From Scalesia atractyloides (taxonomy: Eukaryota > Streptophyta > Magnoliopsida > Asterales > Asteraceae), in contig CAMTDV010000017.1 of NCBI GenBank assembly GCA_947069175.1, positions 53,453,137-53,517,136 of the forward strand: a stretch of 64,000 bases of DNA. Reading direction: 5' to 3'. How positions within the stretch are numbered: position 1 is the stretch's first letter; each line of letters opens with the position of its first letter. A program made the position numbers and the translations under genes. Positions 33,574-45,700 of the stretch are shown here, piece after piece. The notes beneath the pieces are model-generated. The model was given only the letters and a program-made list of their open reading frames with translations, was not told where the DNA came from and ran no database searches.

Positions 33574-36500
33574 ATGTCAGGTGAAGAAGAATTCCATAAC
33601 GCGTTCGCTACACAAGCCGTTACAGCCACCGTAGCAGCCCAGAACATGAATCTGGAAAATGAAATGGGAACAACTACGAAGCCTCCAAAGCTCATGAACA
33701 TCGAAGACTACGAGATTTGGAGTGAGCGCTTCAAGAACTGGGTTCAAGCAACAAACTTAACAGTTTGGTTCGCACTCGAAAACACACGTATCAGCCACCA
33801 CTTAATGAACTTGGCATTTAGAAAACAGTGGCTCGTCTGTCCGATGACAAACAAGAAAAATACATCACTGAAAAGAAGATGATGAATCTCCTTCAGCAGG
33901 CCGTAAAAGAAGAAATATTAGTTTTCCTGCAACATGACGACGATGCTCATTCACTATGGCTCGCTTTACGATTAAGGGCACAAGGGAGCACTAATGTCCG
34001 AAAAGGAAAGAAGGCGTTACTAAAGAAAGAATTTGAAATATTCAATATTCTTCCAGGCGAGAACATGAAGCAACTCATCGAAAGGTATTGCCACCTAGTA
34101 GTGCAGATGAAGCGCATGGGAATTGTCAAGACGAATGAAGAACTAGTTGACAAACTTGCAGATTCCTTGCCTGAAGGAGATTGGGCAAAATATATAACAA
34201 TCCTGAAGAATGGAGCTGAATATGACAATCTCAGTTTGCCGAGATTCATAGAAAAATTTGAAGGGTACGAACTAGAAATGCAGAAAATGGCAAAAGGAAA
34301 GAAATCTAACTCGTAATAGGACGTCAGCCTATACTACAAAGGAAACCCAAACACCCCTGTTCAGAGTCCCAAGATCCAAACAACCTTCAATGCTAATACA
34401 AATGCTAGTCCAGCCTCTAACCAGTCCAGTGGATTTCAAACGTTTGCTTCCTTCAATCCAAACAATCACCAAGGACAACAATCGTCTCAGAGCTCAAATC
34501 AACCACAGAGCAACCAGCAGAGTCAATCCAATTCTAACCAGAGAATCCTGCAATGCAATATCACAGTAAATCTCCAGAACGCTCAAGATTTCAATGAACA
34601 GACAGCTAAACAACATATGATACTCTTTGCAGCTTTTCTGGAATCCTATGAAAGTCTTGTAGTTGGTCGAATCAGAAACCCAAAAATGACTAAAGAAGAC
34701 TACGACCAAATTGATCCAGAGGTGATGGAATTAATTTACATCATGTGGTGCATGGCATCAGTGGTTCGAAGGGCTCAACGTTTCATGGAAATTACTGGAA
34801 GAGATGATTTAAGGGGCCTTGACGGTAAATTAGGCTTTGATAAATCCAAAGTCACATGTTTCAAGTGCAGGGAGAAAGGGCACTTCAAACGCGAATGCCC
34901 AAACCGAGAAGTAAAAGGCAATCATAATCCGTTTGGTGATGATTATTACAAAAAGGCAATCTATCATCGACCACAACCAGAAAAGAGATTAGTACAGATC
35001 AAACATGGAGGTTCAAACTCCAAAGATAAAGCTCTAGTGGTAACACAGGATGATGAAGGATTCAATTGGAACGATTTCATCTCCAAAAAGGAAAGTCTTG
35101 CACTCGTTGATGAAATCATCGAAGAACCAGAAGCATCTGAAGAAGTTTCAGAAGAAGAGATGGAAGAAGTATTGGCAGATTACTTCAGAACTTTAGCAGA
35201 GGAAGAAGAACATCTAGCAGGTACCCCCAAACCCTGTTTATTTGACATGATTCTTAAAACTTTTGCAGGTAGCTTCGATTCTGGTCACATAGAGGAAAGT
35301 CCTAAAGAGACTAAGTCTGAGTGTGTGGAAGTGATTGATGTAACCAAGCCTGTAACACTGGTGAGTCTAACCGATATTGCCAACAAAGCACTCATGGCCA
35401 ATACAAACGAGGTAGTCAGTGTGGAAAAACAGGTAGAAAGGGTTGAAACAGCTAACGAAACAATCAAAGCTCAAACTGTCGAATTGGTCAGCCCATGCTT
35501 AAAATGTGTTGAAGCATGTGAGCAATGTGTTGAGAAAGAAAAGGCTTTTAAAGAACTTAAAACATACAATGATAAGCTGTCATATGATTACAACACCGTA
35601 AAAGAATCATATGATAAGCTCAGCAGGACCATTCGACAGTATGAGAAAACTGTCAAAGAAGATGACAAAACACTTTCAATGCTCAAAGCAACTGTAATGG
35701 ATAAATAAATGGCCATAAATCTTCATTTTAACACAATTGCTGAGCTCAAAAGTGAGCTGGAGAAAACTAGAATTGAAACAGAAAGGGTTAATAAATTGTT
35801 AATCGGTTACTCTACCAGCATGTATGTCCTCGATCACATTCTGCCAAAACTAGAAAGCAGCAAAAATGGTAAGAAAAGTGAGAAAAATCTTGGAAAATGT
35901 TACGATCATGTTCCACCTCCTATGTGGAATAGCTATGCTAAGAAACATCCTGACGGGGTGGATAAGGCACTGAATTTAAATCTTCTCACAGAAAAGAATA
36001 ACGAGCTGCCTGAAAATCTTGACGTAACATATTCCAAAACAGAGAAGGAATGTGAATTCGAGGTGGTAACCAAAGTGTTTGAAAATGTATTTGAAAATGA
36101 GTCTGACAGCACATATGAAAGTGCTGAGTCAACCAATGAGAAGTCAGAGTCAAGTTCACATACTGGAAGTAAGAAAAGTTTTCATGAAAATTTTATCACA
36201 ACATCAGAAAATGGTTTAAGTGATGATCCTAATGTAGTTATGTACAAACTGAAAGGACCAGATAAACTATATACTGATGAAGAATTCCCAGTACAGAATG
36301 TTAACTTTGAGCGTGTCGATAAATTCTTTAAACTCATTGAACTTGAGAAGAATGTTTATGTTTTCTACTCAAAACCAAAGAAAACTCACAAAAAACATTC
36401 ATCCCAGAGTAAGAAGTTATCCTGAGAACAAAAGGGATGGATTAGGGTTTGAGAAGAAACAAAACAACAAATCACGAAAACCAGATTTTACAAAGAAAGT

Positions 36501-37090
36501 TGAGTTTGTTTTTGGAACCAACACTGTTGAAGAAAAAGAGGTTATTAACAAACAAACTAACGAAGAGTTTAAGAAAGAAAAGGAGCTTCTTGAACAGGCT
36601 TTGGAACACACTATTGGAAATGACAGTAGAACCTGTTACAGATGTAACAAAGTTGGGCATATTGCACGACAATGTTCACAAAATCGTTCAAAACCTGTTC
36701 ATGAACAAAAGAGGTTTACAGTAGATGAGAAGAAAAAGGGTCCAGCGTTTGTGCCAACAAAAATTTTAAAGAGAAATGACAATGCCAACTCTATTATGAA
36801 ATCACCAACTGAGATCATTTCAAAATTTGAAATTGGAGAAACATCAAAGAAAAATGAAAAGAAAGAATCTAAACTTTACATCAAAAAGGCATTTTCTAAA
36901 GCACAAACCTGGGTAGCCAAAGGAAAGACATCTTCTGTAATTCCAAAATCAACCAATGTTCCAGTCAAATGAAAAGATAATACTGACTTCAATACTGGAC
37001 AGTGGGTTGAGGTTAAGAAAGATGACAAAGTTGCCAAAGTTCCAAAAGTTGACATTATCATCCCACCCAAGACCGAAAGGGCTTGGGTCT
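33574..37090 (+). pseudogene. Sirevirus gag (element C)
   Basis: Very long Gag, about 1,100 codons. The ATG at 33574 begins MSGEEEFHNAF. The Gag core (KPPKLMNIEDYEIWSERFKN) runs to 33850, then a frame change continues it to 34313 (VFLQHDDDAHSLWLALRLRA, GENMKQLIERYCHLVVQMK). TAA TAG at 34314-34319 interrupts, but the same frame runs on through a Gln/Ser/Asn-rich stretch to the first zinc knuckle CFKCREKGHFKREC (34858-34899). An acidic and coiled-coil-like region follows (35080-36420), with an in-frame TAA at 35706 and a frame change near 36400. The second knuckle, CYRCNKVGHIARQC, is at 36637-36678. The lysine-rich tail ends near 37090. Two widely spaced knuckles are characteristic of this family. 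Confidence 0.93.
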
Positions 37091-37118
37091 CTCTGTTTCA
37101 GTAATATGCTTTTAATAT

Positions 37119-38257
37119 GTGCAGGGGCTTCCAAGGTCAATAATTTCAAAGTGGATAATGGACAGTGGAGCTTCTAGGCACATGACAGGGATGTTGGCAT
37201 TGCTGTACAATATTAAAGCCATCAGGGGAGGATATGTTGGGTTTGCTGGAACACACAGCGGCAGGATCGTGGGAGAAGGAATTTTGACAAACGGAGTCGT
37301 GTCTTTCGACAAAGTGAACGACATCGCTGAGCTTGAGAACAATCTTTTGAGCATTTCACAGATCTGTGACAAGAAGTTCACAACTCACTTCACTGACAAA
37401 GAATGTCTTATTCTCAAACCTGGTTTCGTTATTCCTGAGGAGTGGATCCTTATGCGCGCTCTGCGAGAAAATGATCTATATGTCTTAGACATGAGCGTCG
37501 CATCCACTACTTCAAAAGAAGGGCAGTGCTTTGTATCAAAGGCTAAAGAGAAAGAATCAATCCTATGGCATAGGAAGATGGGTCACATACACCTAAGGAA
37601 GATGAATTCTCTGGTGCATAACAATCTAGTGGAAGGGGTGAATCTCAAAAAAATTCATTTATCAGACGATTGTATCAGCTGCGAGAAAGGGAAGCAACGT
37701 AAGAAGTCACACCCAAGGAAGCTTCTCAACTCCATCAAACTTCCTCTAGAAAGGCTACACATGGATCTCTTTGGGCCTGTCAATGTAAAGAGTATTACAG
37801 GAGATCTATATTGTCTGGTTGTAACCGATGACTTCTCAAGATTCTCATGGGTTTTCTTTCAAGAAAGCAAGAATGAAACATTCGACAATCTGATGATCCT
37901 GTTTTGAAAGATTGAAAACCTTTACCATTTGCCTATCAAGAGAATCAGAAGTGACAATGGTACTGAGTTTAAGAACAATAAGATGCTCGAATTCTGCAAT
38001 GCTAAGGGTATTCATCATGAGTTCAGTGCCCCCTATACTCCTCAACAAAATGGAGTAGCTGAAAGAAAGAACATAACGCTTATTGAAACTGCACGCACGA
38101 TGCTTGCCGACTCTAAGTTGCCTATTAGTTTTTGGAGCGAAGCTGTTGCCTCTGCATGTTACACCCTTAACCGCGTAATGACAGTCAAGAAACACAAGAA
38201 GACATGCTTTGAACTTCTAAACTAGCGAAAACCTAATATAGAGTTTTTGGAACCCTT
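37119..38257 (+). pseudogene. Sirevirus protease and integrase (element C)
   Basis: Protease start with SKWIMDSGASRHMTG (catalytic Asp in DSG) near 37150-37190, then the GAG-pre-integrase domain (GGYVGFAGTHSGR, ELENNLLSISQICD), then the integrase zinc domain (LWHRKMGHIHLRKMN, CISCEKGK). The catalytic core has HMDLFGPV, VVTDDFSRFSWVFF, IRSDNGTEFKN and AERKN, the three acidic catalytic residues being present. In-frame stops are TGA at 37905-37907 and TAG at 38223-38225; element A has CAA at the second place. The protein then runs into the inverted duplication at 38258, which replaces about 20 codons that are intact in element A. Confidence 0.93.
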
Positions 38258-38819
38258 TGAGTGTTGCTTGGACCTGCTTCTGAAGATAGAGTTGTTGTTG
38301 GAGAGATTACCAACGGCCCTGTTACTTGCTCTTGATTCGATATCTGATGTTGTTGAAATAACAACATAAGTTTTTCTTCAGATGGTTCTTCAGGCAGATC
38401 AAATGAATTCCACAACCCGTTGTAATTGACCAGCCACGGAGATCCAGGTTTTTGCATGGGCGTTGTATATCTCTGCCAGTCAACGTGTTGAGCAACAATA
38501 ACCTGATCCAAAAGCGAGTCTTCGTAGGATATGCAAGTCCGCAAAAGCGAGTCTTTCTCCCAAGCTTGAATCAGGTTATTGTTGCTCAACACGTTGACTG
38601 GCAGAGATATACAACGCCCATGCAAAAACCTGGATCTCCGTGGCTGGTCAATTACAACGGGTTGTGGAATTCATTTGATCTGCCTGAAGAACCATCTGAA
38701 GAAAAACTTATGTTGTTATTTCAACAACATCAGATATCGAATCAAGAGCAAGTAACAGGGCCGTTGGTAATCTCTCCAACAACAACTCTATCTTCAGAAG
38801 CAGGTCCAAGCAACACTCA
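38258..38819. repeat. Perfect 250-bp inverted repeat with 62-bp loop
   Basis: The left arm (38258-38507) is the exact reverse complement of the right arm (38570-38819) as far as I can read base by base. The spacer (38508-38569) contains aaaagcgagtctt twice. The right arm is the original integrase C-terminal sequence, because it reads on as LNQVIVAQHVDWQRYTTPMQ and matches element A. The left arm is an added inverted copy that replaced the codons between LEFLEPF and FVGYASP. A sense transcript would fold into a long perfect hairpin. Confidence 0.95.
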
Positions 38820-39392
38820 GACAGAACCTGTTGTTCAACCAGTACAAAATTCTGCAGAACCATCATCAAATGTAGAACCTGAACAAGATCCTACCTTTGA
38901 TAATTGGGATACCAGTTCCGATGAAGGATCAGAAGAGATTACAAGTTATATAAACAATCCAGCTGCCGAAACCAGTGCGAGAAATGAGGCCACTTCTTCC
39001 GAACAAGTTGCTGATCAGAATATCACAAATCTAGAAGCTTCAGTAGATGTTCCAAGCGAAGTGATGCAAAGAACAGTCTCCTATCATCCAACAGATAACA
39101 TCATTGGAGAACTGCAAGCTGGCGTGAAAACGCGAAATCAGATCAATAAGGATCTAAGTTGCTTTTATACCAAAGTTGCTCCACTCCAAATAAATTTTTT
39201 TATAGTTGTTTTGTTTCTCAGGTCGAACCAGCAAACATCAAAGATGCTCTTAAAGATGACAGTTGGGTGGAAACAATGCAGGAAGAGTTATTGCAATTCC
39301 AGAAACTTGGAGTCTGGGAACTTGTTGACCTACCGCCAAGAAGAAAAAGATAAGCACACGGTGGGTTTACAAGTGCAAAAGAGATGATAGAG
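38570..39392 (+). pseudogene. Sirevirus integrase C terminus and RT linker (element C)
   Basis: Open from the loop to 39387. It encodes the integrase tail, a Ser/Glu/Thr-rich linker (PSEEKLMLLFQQHQISNQEQ to TSARNEATSSEQ) and the conserved approach to RT: YHPTDNIIGELQAGVKTRNQ, then in another frame DALKDDSWVETMQEELLQFQ and LGVWELVDLP. The frame changes near 39190 and again near 39350. Confidence 0.88.
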
Positions 39393-40383
39393 GAGTGGTT
39401 GTTCGAAACAAAGCTCGGCTCGTAGTTCAAGGTGTTCGTCAGCAAGAAGGGATAGACTACAACGAGGTCTACAACCCAGTCGCACGTCTAGAAGCTATCC
39501 GCATTTTTCTGGCATTCGCCTCATGGAAAGGTTTCAAAGTGTACCAATTGGATGTAAAATCTGCTTTCCTATACGGTAAGGTAAAAGAGGAGGTATATGT
39601 CAGCCAACCACTGAGGTTTGTCGATCCGATTCACAAAGACAAGGTCTACTTGCTGAACAAAGCTCTTTATGGTTTACACCAGGCCCCGAGAGCCTGGTAC
39701 GAGACGCTTTCCAAGCACCTACTGGCTAATCATTTTACCAGAGGAATAGTAGACAGCACCCTCTTTACAAAGGAAGTAGATGGACATCTGATTATTGTAT
39801 AAATCTATGTGGTTGATATCATCTTTGGATCGACAAACGAACAGCTGTGCAAGGACTTCGAGAAGTCATGAAAGAAAAATTCAAAATGAGCGCTATGGGA
39901 GAGATGAAATTCTTTTTGGGGCTTCAGGTTGAACAACTGCCAGATGGTATTTTCATTCACCAGACGAAGTATGTTCATGACGTGTTGGAGAAATTCGACA
40001 TGACAGGAACTAAACCCGCCTCTACCCCTTTAGCCACAAACCACGGCATTTGTCCAGACAAGTATGGAGAAAATATTGATGAAACTTTATATCGCTCCAT
40101 GATCGGATCCTTGATGTATCTTACCACTTCTCGACCGGATATCATGTACCCCACATGCCTTTGCGCCAGATATCAGTCAAGTCCGAAGGAATCACATCTG
40201 TTGATCGTCAAAAGGATCATGCGTTATTTGAAAGGATGCCCAAGCACCGGCTTGTGGTATCCACGTCACGATGATTTCCACCTTGTGGGTTACTCTGACT
40301 CTGATTTCGGTTGCTGCAAGCAGAATGCTAAATCTACAACGGCCGGCTGCCAATTCTTCGGAACTCGTTTGGTAACATGGTAG
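39360..40383 (+). pseudogene. Sirevirus reverse transcriptase (element C)
   Basis: RT catalytic domain. 39395-39802 has ARLVVQGVRQQEGIDYNEVY, VARLEAIRIFLAF, VYQLDVKSAFLYGKVKEEVY, LYGLHQAPRAWYETL. A TAA at 39800 follows, where element A has CAA. The catalytic motif reads YVVD instead of YVDD (39806-39817), so a catalytic Asp is lost. After a frame change 39847-40383 continues with MGEMKFFLGLQVEQLPDG, YVHDVLEKFDMTGTKPASTP and YRSMIGSLMYLTTSRPDI. It ends at a TAG at 40381-40383, in place of a Gln codon. Confidence 0.93.
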
Positions 40384-40798
40384 TGCAAGAAACAGACCGC
40401 GGTCGCTCTCTCTACCTGCGAAGCTGAATACGTTTCAGCATCCAGTTGTTGTTTCCAAATACTGTGGATACAACAACAGAAGAGAGACTACGGTCTGCAA
40501 TTTTCTTGATACGCCCATTTTCGTAGATTACAAGGCGACCATTGATATCACGGTCAATCCTTGTCAACAGTCACGCACTAAACATATCGAGATTCGATAT
40601 CACTTTATCCGTGACTGTCACGAGAAAAAGTTGATACGAATTGAGAAAATCCACACTGATGACCAAAAAACAGATTTTTATACCAAAGCTTTAGATAGAG
40701 CAAGATTTCGAAATCCTTCAAAATTAAATGGTTTAAAGAATCTATCATCAGGGGATATTTATGAGGTTGAATTCAAGGATGACGATGTTGAGATGTGA
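40384..40798 (+). pseudogene. Sirevirus RNase H (element C)
   Basis: RNase H domain that would remove RNA from the RNA-DNA hybrid. It shows ALSTCEAEYVSAS near 40405-40445, then after frame changes TKHIEIRYHFIRDC near 40575-40620 and TDFYTKALDRARF near 40670-40710. The region ends with a TGA near 40796. The internal frame changes and the adjacent stop make it non-functional. Confidence 0.88.
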
Positions 40799-42769
40799 TC
40801 CTCACTGGTATGTCAAAAGTTTTTCTGTAAATAGTTTACATGCTTTCTTAAAACCCAAAATCTAAAAAATATGTTTTTGATTTTAGGGGAGAAAAGGTTG
40901 TGAAAAATACAAAAACATTGAAAAATCAAGAAAAAAATACAAAAAACATTAAAAAAATCCAAAAAGAGTTTTGTGTATAAGAGGAGATGATAGTATATCA
41001 GTAGACCATTACAGTACGCTAAAGAAATGTAATGTTTAAAAAGCGTTTAAACAGGTCTTTCTAAAGATATGTCGGTAAGCTTCGCATGTTCAGTGAACTG
41101 CTTTCAGGATATAAACCTAAAAAGATAAACTGGTAAATCTGTGGCTTAACATCTGTCGGATATATGGGCTTGGTGCCCCAAAATTTCGTTTGAGAGAATG
41201 TCAGATTCTGAGATACTAGGTCTTTATATTTAGTTGATATATGGGTATTATACGAGTTCTTCTGATTTTGCATTGGCAATGGCCTAGAACTTGTATAATA
41301 CTTTCGCATTATTCACCACCAAAGCTGCATAAAAAATAAAGAAAATGTCATAAAAATATACGACATGCTGCAGTACAAAAATGAAAAGATTCCCAAGAGG
41401 AACACCACCAAAGTCGAGCCTTCATCTCTTTCTCTGTACGGTAGTACTAACCTAAGCTCTCAAGGTCTCGCAATTCACCCCTTAGAGATATCAGTTAGAT
41501 ATACTCACCTGTGAGATGAAATCTAGGGAATCTCGATGCGGGGGTATATTCTGAGGTGGGAAACACAGATTAGGCCATGTTGCTAAAATTTACCTAACAA
41601 ATCTTGAAGCAGTTGAGAAATGTGTAGAGGTTTAAGTGGATCAGTATACCGACAATCTGAAGAAAATCTGTTTAAGAACTTAAAGTTTCATATAGAGCAA
41701 CAGTACTGGCAATGTGTCTCAATAAACTGATATGATACTCTAACACAAACTCACAAAAATATGTCTATAAATATATTTTGTACAATTGCTTTAAGTATTT
41801 CTAGCTTAGAAGTTTTCAAAAATTCAAAAAGATTTTCTATTACTACTTTATTTTCTGACTACCAGTGATGGAAAGCAGATCTTCAAAGTCTAAAGCGATA
41901 GAATGCTAAGGAAAATCGTTTGAATTACGGGTTGGGAGCTAATCTGGAAACGAAAGTCTGGTCTAAAACGATGAAAAGTTCATTAATTTGAAACATAAAA
42001 TCTATGAAAAGATCAGTATTGGTCAGAAGGTGGTCAACCAAGGTCATTAACTTGGACTTGGTAACCAAAACAGTTATACAACATCATTAACTTGGACTTG
42101 GATATCTGTGTTTGATAATTAAAACCGAAAACAAACGAAAAAGTTGAAAAGTTGAGAAAATTTCAAAGGGGCAACAATTTTTGTACGAAAATTGGTATTT
42201 CCGCACGAAAATCTGGCTTAATTTCATAAGCCAAATTTCCGCACGTAGATCAGTTGCCTATATTCAGATTCCGCACGAAAACCTGTTAAAGATTTTGGTG
42301 CGGATTCTCTGAAGTTCCTTGTACACTTTGTCTCGGTTTATTCTCTTTACGTCGTTCTTGACACATTAGGGAGGTTGATTGGCACACCTCTTGTAATGGC
42401 GAAGGTAATCACCGAGATTGAACCATCAAAATTGGACTCATCGGACCTTAAACGGACTAAAACGTAGATCTAGGATAAACTAGTCGGTAAAATCTAAATT
42501 GAACCCTTTTATGTTAAATCGGCTTGTTTAACTGAGGTTTACCGTTTTGATTTCTTGAAAAAATAAAAAAATTACAAGCGTTTTGAGTCGTAATGAAAAT
42601 TGTTAACTGTTGGGGAAGATGAAGATTTTCGCACGAAAATCTTGGATTTTCGCACGAAAATTCATGTTGTTGACAGTCAGATTATGTTATGCTTATTTTC
42701 GCACGAAAATCTTGAAAACGTATACTCTAGCAATTTCTGTACGAAAACTGAGTAAATTTGTTTGTTTGT
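40799..42769 (+). other. Long non-coding spacer of element C
   Basis: About 2 kb without coding potential between pol and the additional ORF. 42178-42290 and 42620-42745 contain clusters of the LTR palindrome word, for example arms AAGATTTTCG/CGAAAATCTT at 42622-42643, plus copies at 42651-42662 and 42698-42711. Their place directly upstream of the downstream ORF suggests a second regulatory region. Confidence 0.75.
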
Positions 42770-45700
42770 GAAAATTTTGTCTAACTTTCTCACATCTCTC
42801 TGTTTCACAGAAAACTGTATGTGAGTTCCAGCAAATCCACAACTCGTGCTGTTTGATCGACAAGGATATAGCTGAGTTTGCTCCATTCACGTAGTGTATT
42901 GATTTTCTAGAGAGACTGCCAGTTTATTATGCTCTTACACATCATCATGATGTTTATGCTTCACACGTTGATATATTTTGGGGTGTAACAGTGTTAAGAG
43001 CTGATGGTAAAGCTATTATGTCAGCAGTGAAGATTGAGGATAAAGACGTACAAATTACGATCACAGAAGATCTGATTCGCACAGTGCTGCACTTTAGAGA
43101 TGAGAGTAATTTTCCGACTGGGCTGTTTTTACCGCATGGGATACAACGGATATGTGAACTCTGCTCCATACAAGATCAATCAGTTGGGCTTGCCATATAG
43201 ATTTCTTGCCCACTGCATTACACGCTCTTTAAGCCACATGAAAGGGGGCTGGGATGATTTAGTAGACTACCACATATGTATGATGGTGGTAGTGATATTA
43301 AACAAGCCCTACAACTTCAGTAGGATGATTTTTGACCAGATGGTGATGAACTTGGGGAAAGGTAGATTTTTGCAGTATCCTCGTTTTGTACAGATGATTC
43401 TAGACCACTTACATCCGAATCTGGAGAAAAAGAAGGATGATCTTTTAAAGTTAGAACACATGATTGCTTCTGACCTCCACAACATCAGCAACTACCACAA
43501 AAGAGGAAAGGCTCCAGCATTCAAGCCTGTGTTTGGAACGTTTGTCAAGACAGATTATATTGCTCCGCCTGAGGGTAAATGGAGGAAGGAGGGGAGCGGT
43601 GATGAAAGAGAGGAAGCAGATATGATGGAAGATTTTGTCGAAAAGAGAAGTTTGTGGTATGTTAAGGGCGACAGCGAGAAATGGCACTATGGAAAGAAGA
43701 AAGGTGGTGCTGCTTCAAAAAGAAAGACATCTACATAAACTTCTTCTTCTGCACCTAAACGCCAGAGAAAACAAGCCAGTGTCAACACAAGGTTGATAGA
43801 TGAAACAGATGTCGAGCAGGTGAATGTAGTAGAGACTGTGCAACAAGCTGAACCAGTCCAGGTTGAAGAAACGTTGGAACAAACGACTACAAACATCGAG
43901 AGAATGGTCGGAGTTGAAAAAGAAGCAGGTGGTGGCGATGATGAAAGGCCATCATCAAGCACAGATTCTGAGGATAAAAGAGAAGGGAAAAGAGAGAAAG
44001 AGAAAGAAAAGAGCAAGAGAGGAAAGAAACAGAAAAAGAATTGGCGGAGAATAAAAAGCGTAAGGCTATAGGGGATGACGATACTACATATGAGCCATCT
44101 GAGGCTGAAGAAGATATTTCAATTGTCAAGCCTACAAAGAAGAAAACTACTAGAAAGTTTCGGATTAAGCTAAGGTCAAAACCTTCTGAAACACCAGTTG
44201 CCCCAGCTGCAGAAACAACTTATGAACGCCCTCCGTCTCCTCAGCATATTACATCAGAAGCTCGTGTGATTTCTCCTCCACCAGTTGTTAATCCTCCAAT
44301 CAGTTCTCCTCCTCCACAGTTCACATCTACAGAGGTTCCTATTCCATCTCCTCATGTTATATCTCAAGGGCAAGCGACATCATCTGCTCATCCTACACAA
44401 CCAGATCCTCTAATTGACGCATCTTTTGATGACTATTTCTTTGAGATGGGTAGTATTCCAGGGGGAGATAGGCTCCCAGCTGATGACGTTTATGTTGGAA
44501 GGCTTAACGAGTTAGAAGAAAATTTGAAGTCTATTGATGAGAAGATAAAGATTCTTGAATCTGGTAGGGATAGTATCAGGGAGATTCTAAGGCTGGTGAC
44601 TGATGATAGTGAAAGATACTTCCAGGCTTCCCAGAGAGTGGCTGTTTATGAAGAAAGAATCAGAGTTCTAGAGAATGAGAGGGAGGTTCTAAAGGCAACT
44701 CTGAGCAGTTATGAGACAGAAAATCAGAGGATCATAAAGAAGATGGAAGAATATGAAGCTGAACGTGAGTCGAACAACAGGCAGGTTGAGCTTATGAAGA
44801 AGATCTTAGTTCGCACTCTGGGTATCTCTCTCACTGATGAGATTGAAAAGATAGAGAGATAGGTAGCTAGACAGAAGGTTGCAGAAAGGGAACGAGCTTC
44901 TAAAGCTCTATCTGATGCTGAAGGCCGGGGTAAAGAAAAGATTAATGATATGCCCGTGGATACAGCTGCTACTTCATCAGCTCCTTTGATCGAACCATTT
45001 GCGCCGGAAGCTGAATCCGTGCCAGTATCTTCTTAGACGGTTGTCTATGATCCGTCTGCTGATGTTAGCATGGGGTTTGTGCTACTGGGGGAAGGTATTC
45101 TAGTATCAATGACGAAGGAAAAGGCGATTGCTGATAGGGAACTGAAGAAAGAGATTGATGAGTTGGTAGACGGAACGTTTGATGATCTAGAAAAGGAAGG
45201 GTTTGAATATGTATCTAGTTTGTTTGATAATGAAAATTTATCTATTGATGCTTACATGAACGGCTCTATTTTTGAGCTAACCGATGAACAGGTTCAGGGG
45301 GAGTCATCTTTTGAAGAAACAGTGCCAAAGCCGAAAGTTATCTATCTTGAGCATGATGTTGAAGAAGGGGAGTATGTTCATAACCTCTCCAAGGCTGATC
45401 TTGCAGAATTATATGGCCTTCAAGAAGATTCTTTCGAGTTCGACTTTGAAGAAGAATTAAAGAATACAAGCACAGAGCCGAATGATTATGTTTTCAAAGA
45501 TATCCCGCAAGCTAATGATTATGATAGAGTCATTATTGAAGATTGGGATTCAGATGACAATGAAGAGGCAAGATATACCAGGTGAAGGAACTGATGTGTT
45601 TCCTACCCTTGATGAAATGACTGCTGAAATCGACGATGAGATGTTAAATCAAAAAGTAGCAGAAGCAGTTAAAGAGGGAACAGCTCCTAAACCACCGACA

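Noticed and set aside
38233..38625. 130-codon minus-strand ORF resembling Sirevirus integrase
   Set aside because: It is the inverted duplicate arm read backwards, not a separate gene; described as part of the inverted repeat.
43687..44016. 109-codon minus-strand Ser/Phe-rich ORF
   Set aside because: Antisense of the Lys/Glu-rich part of the additional ORF of element C.
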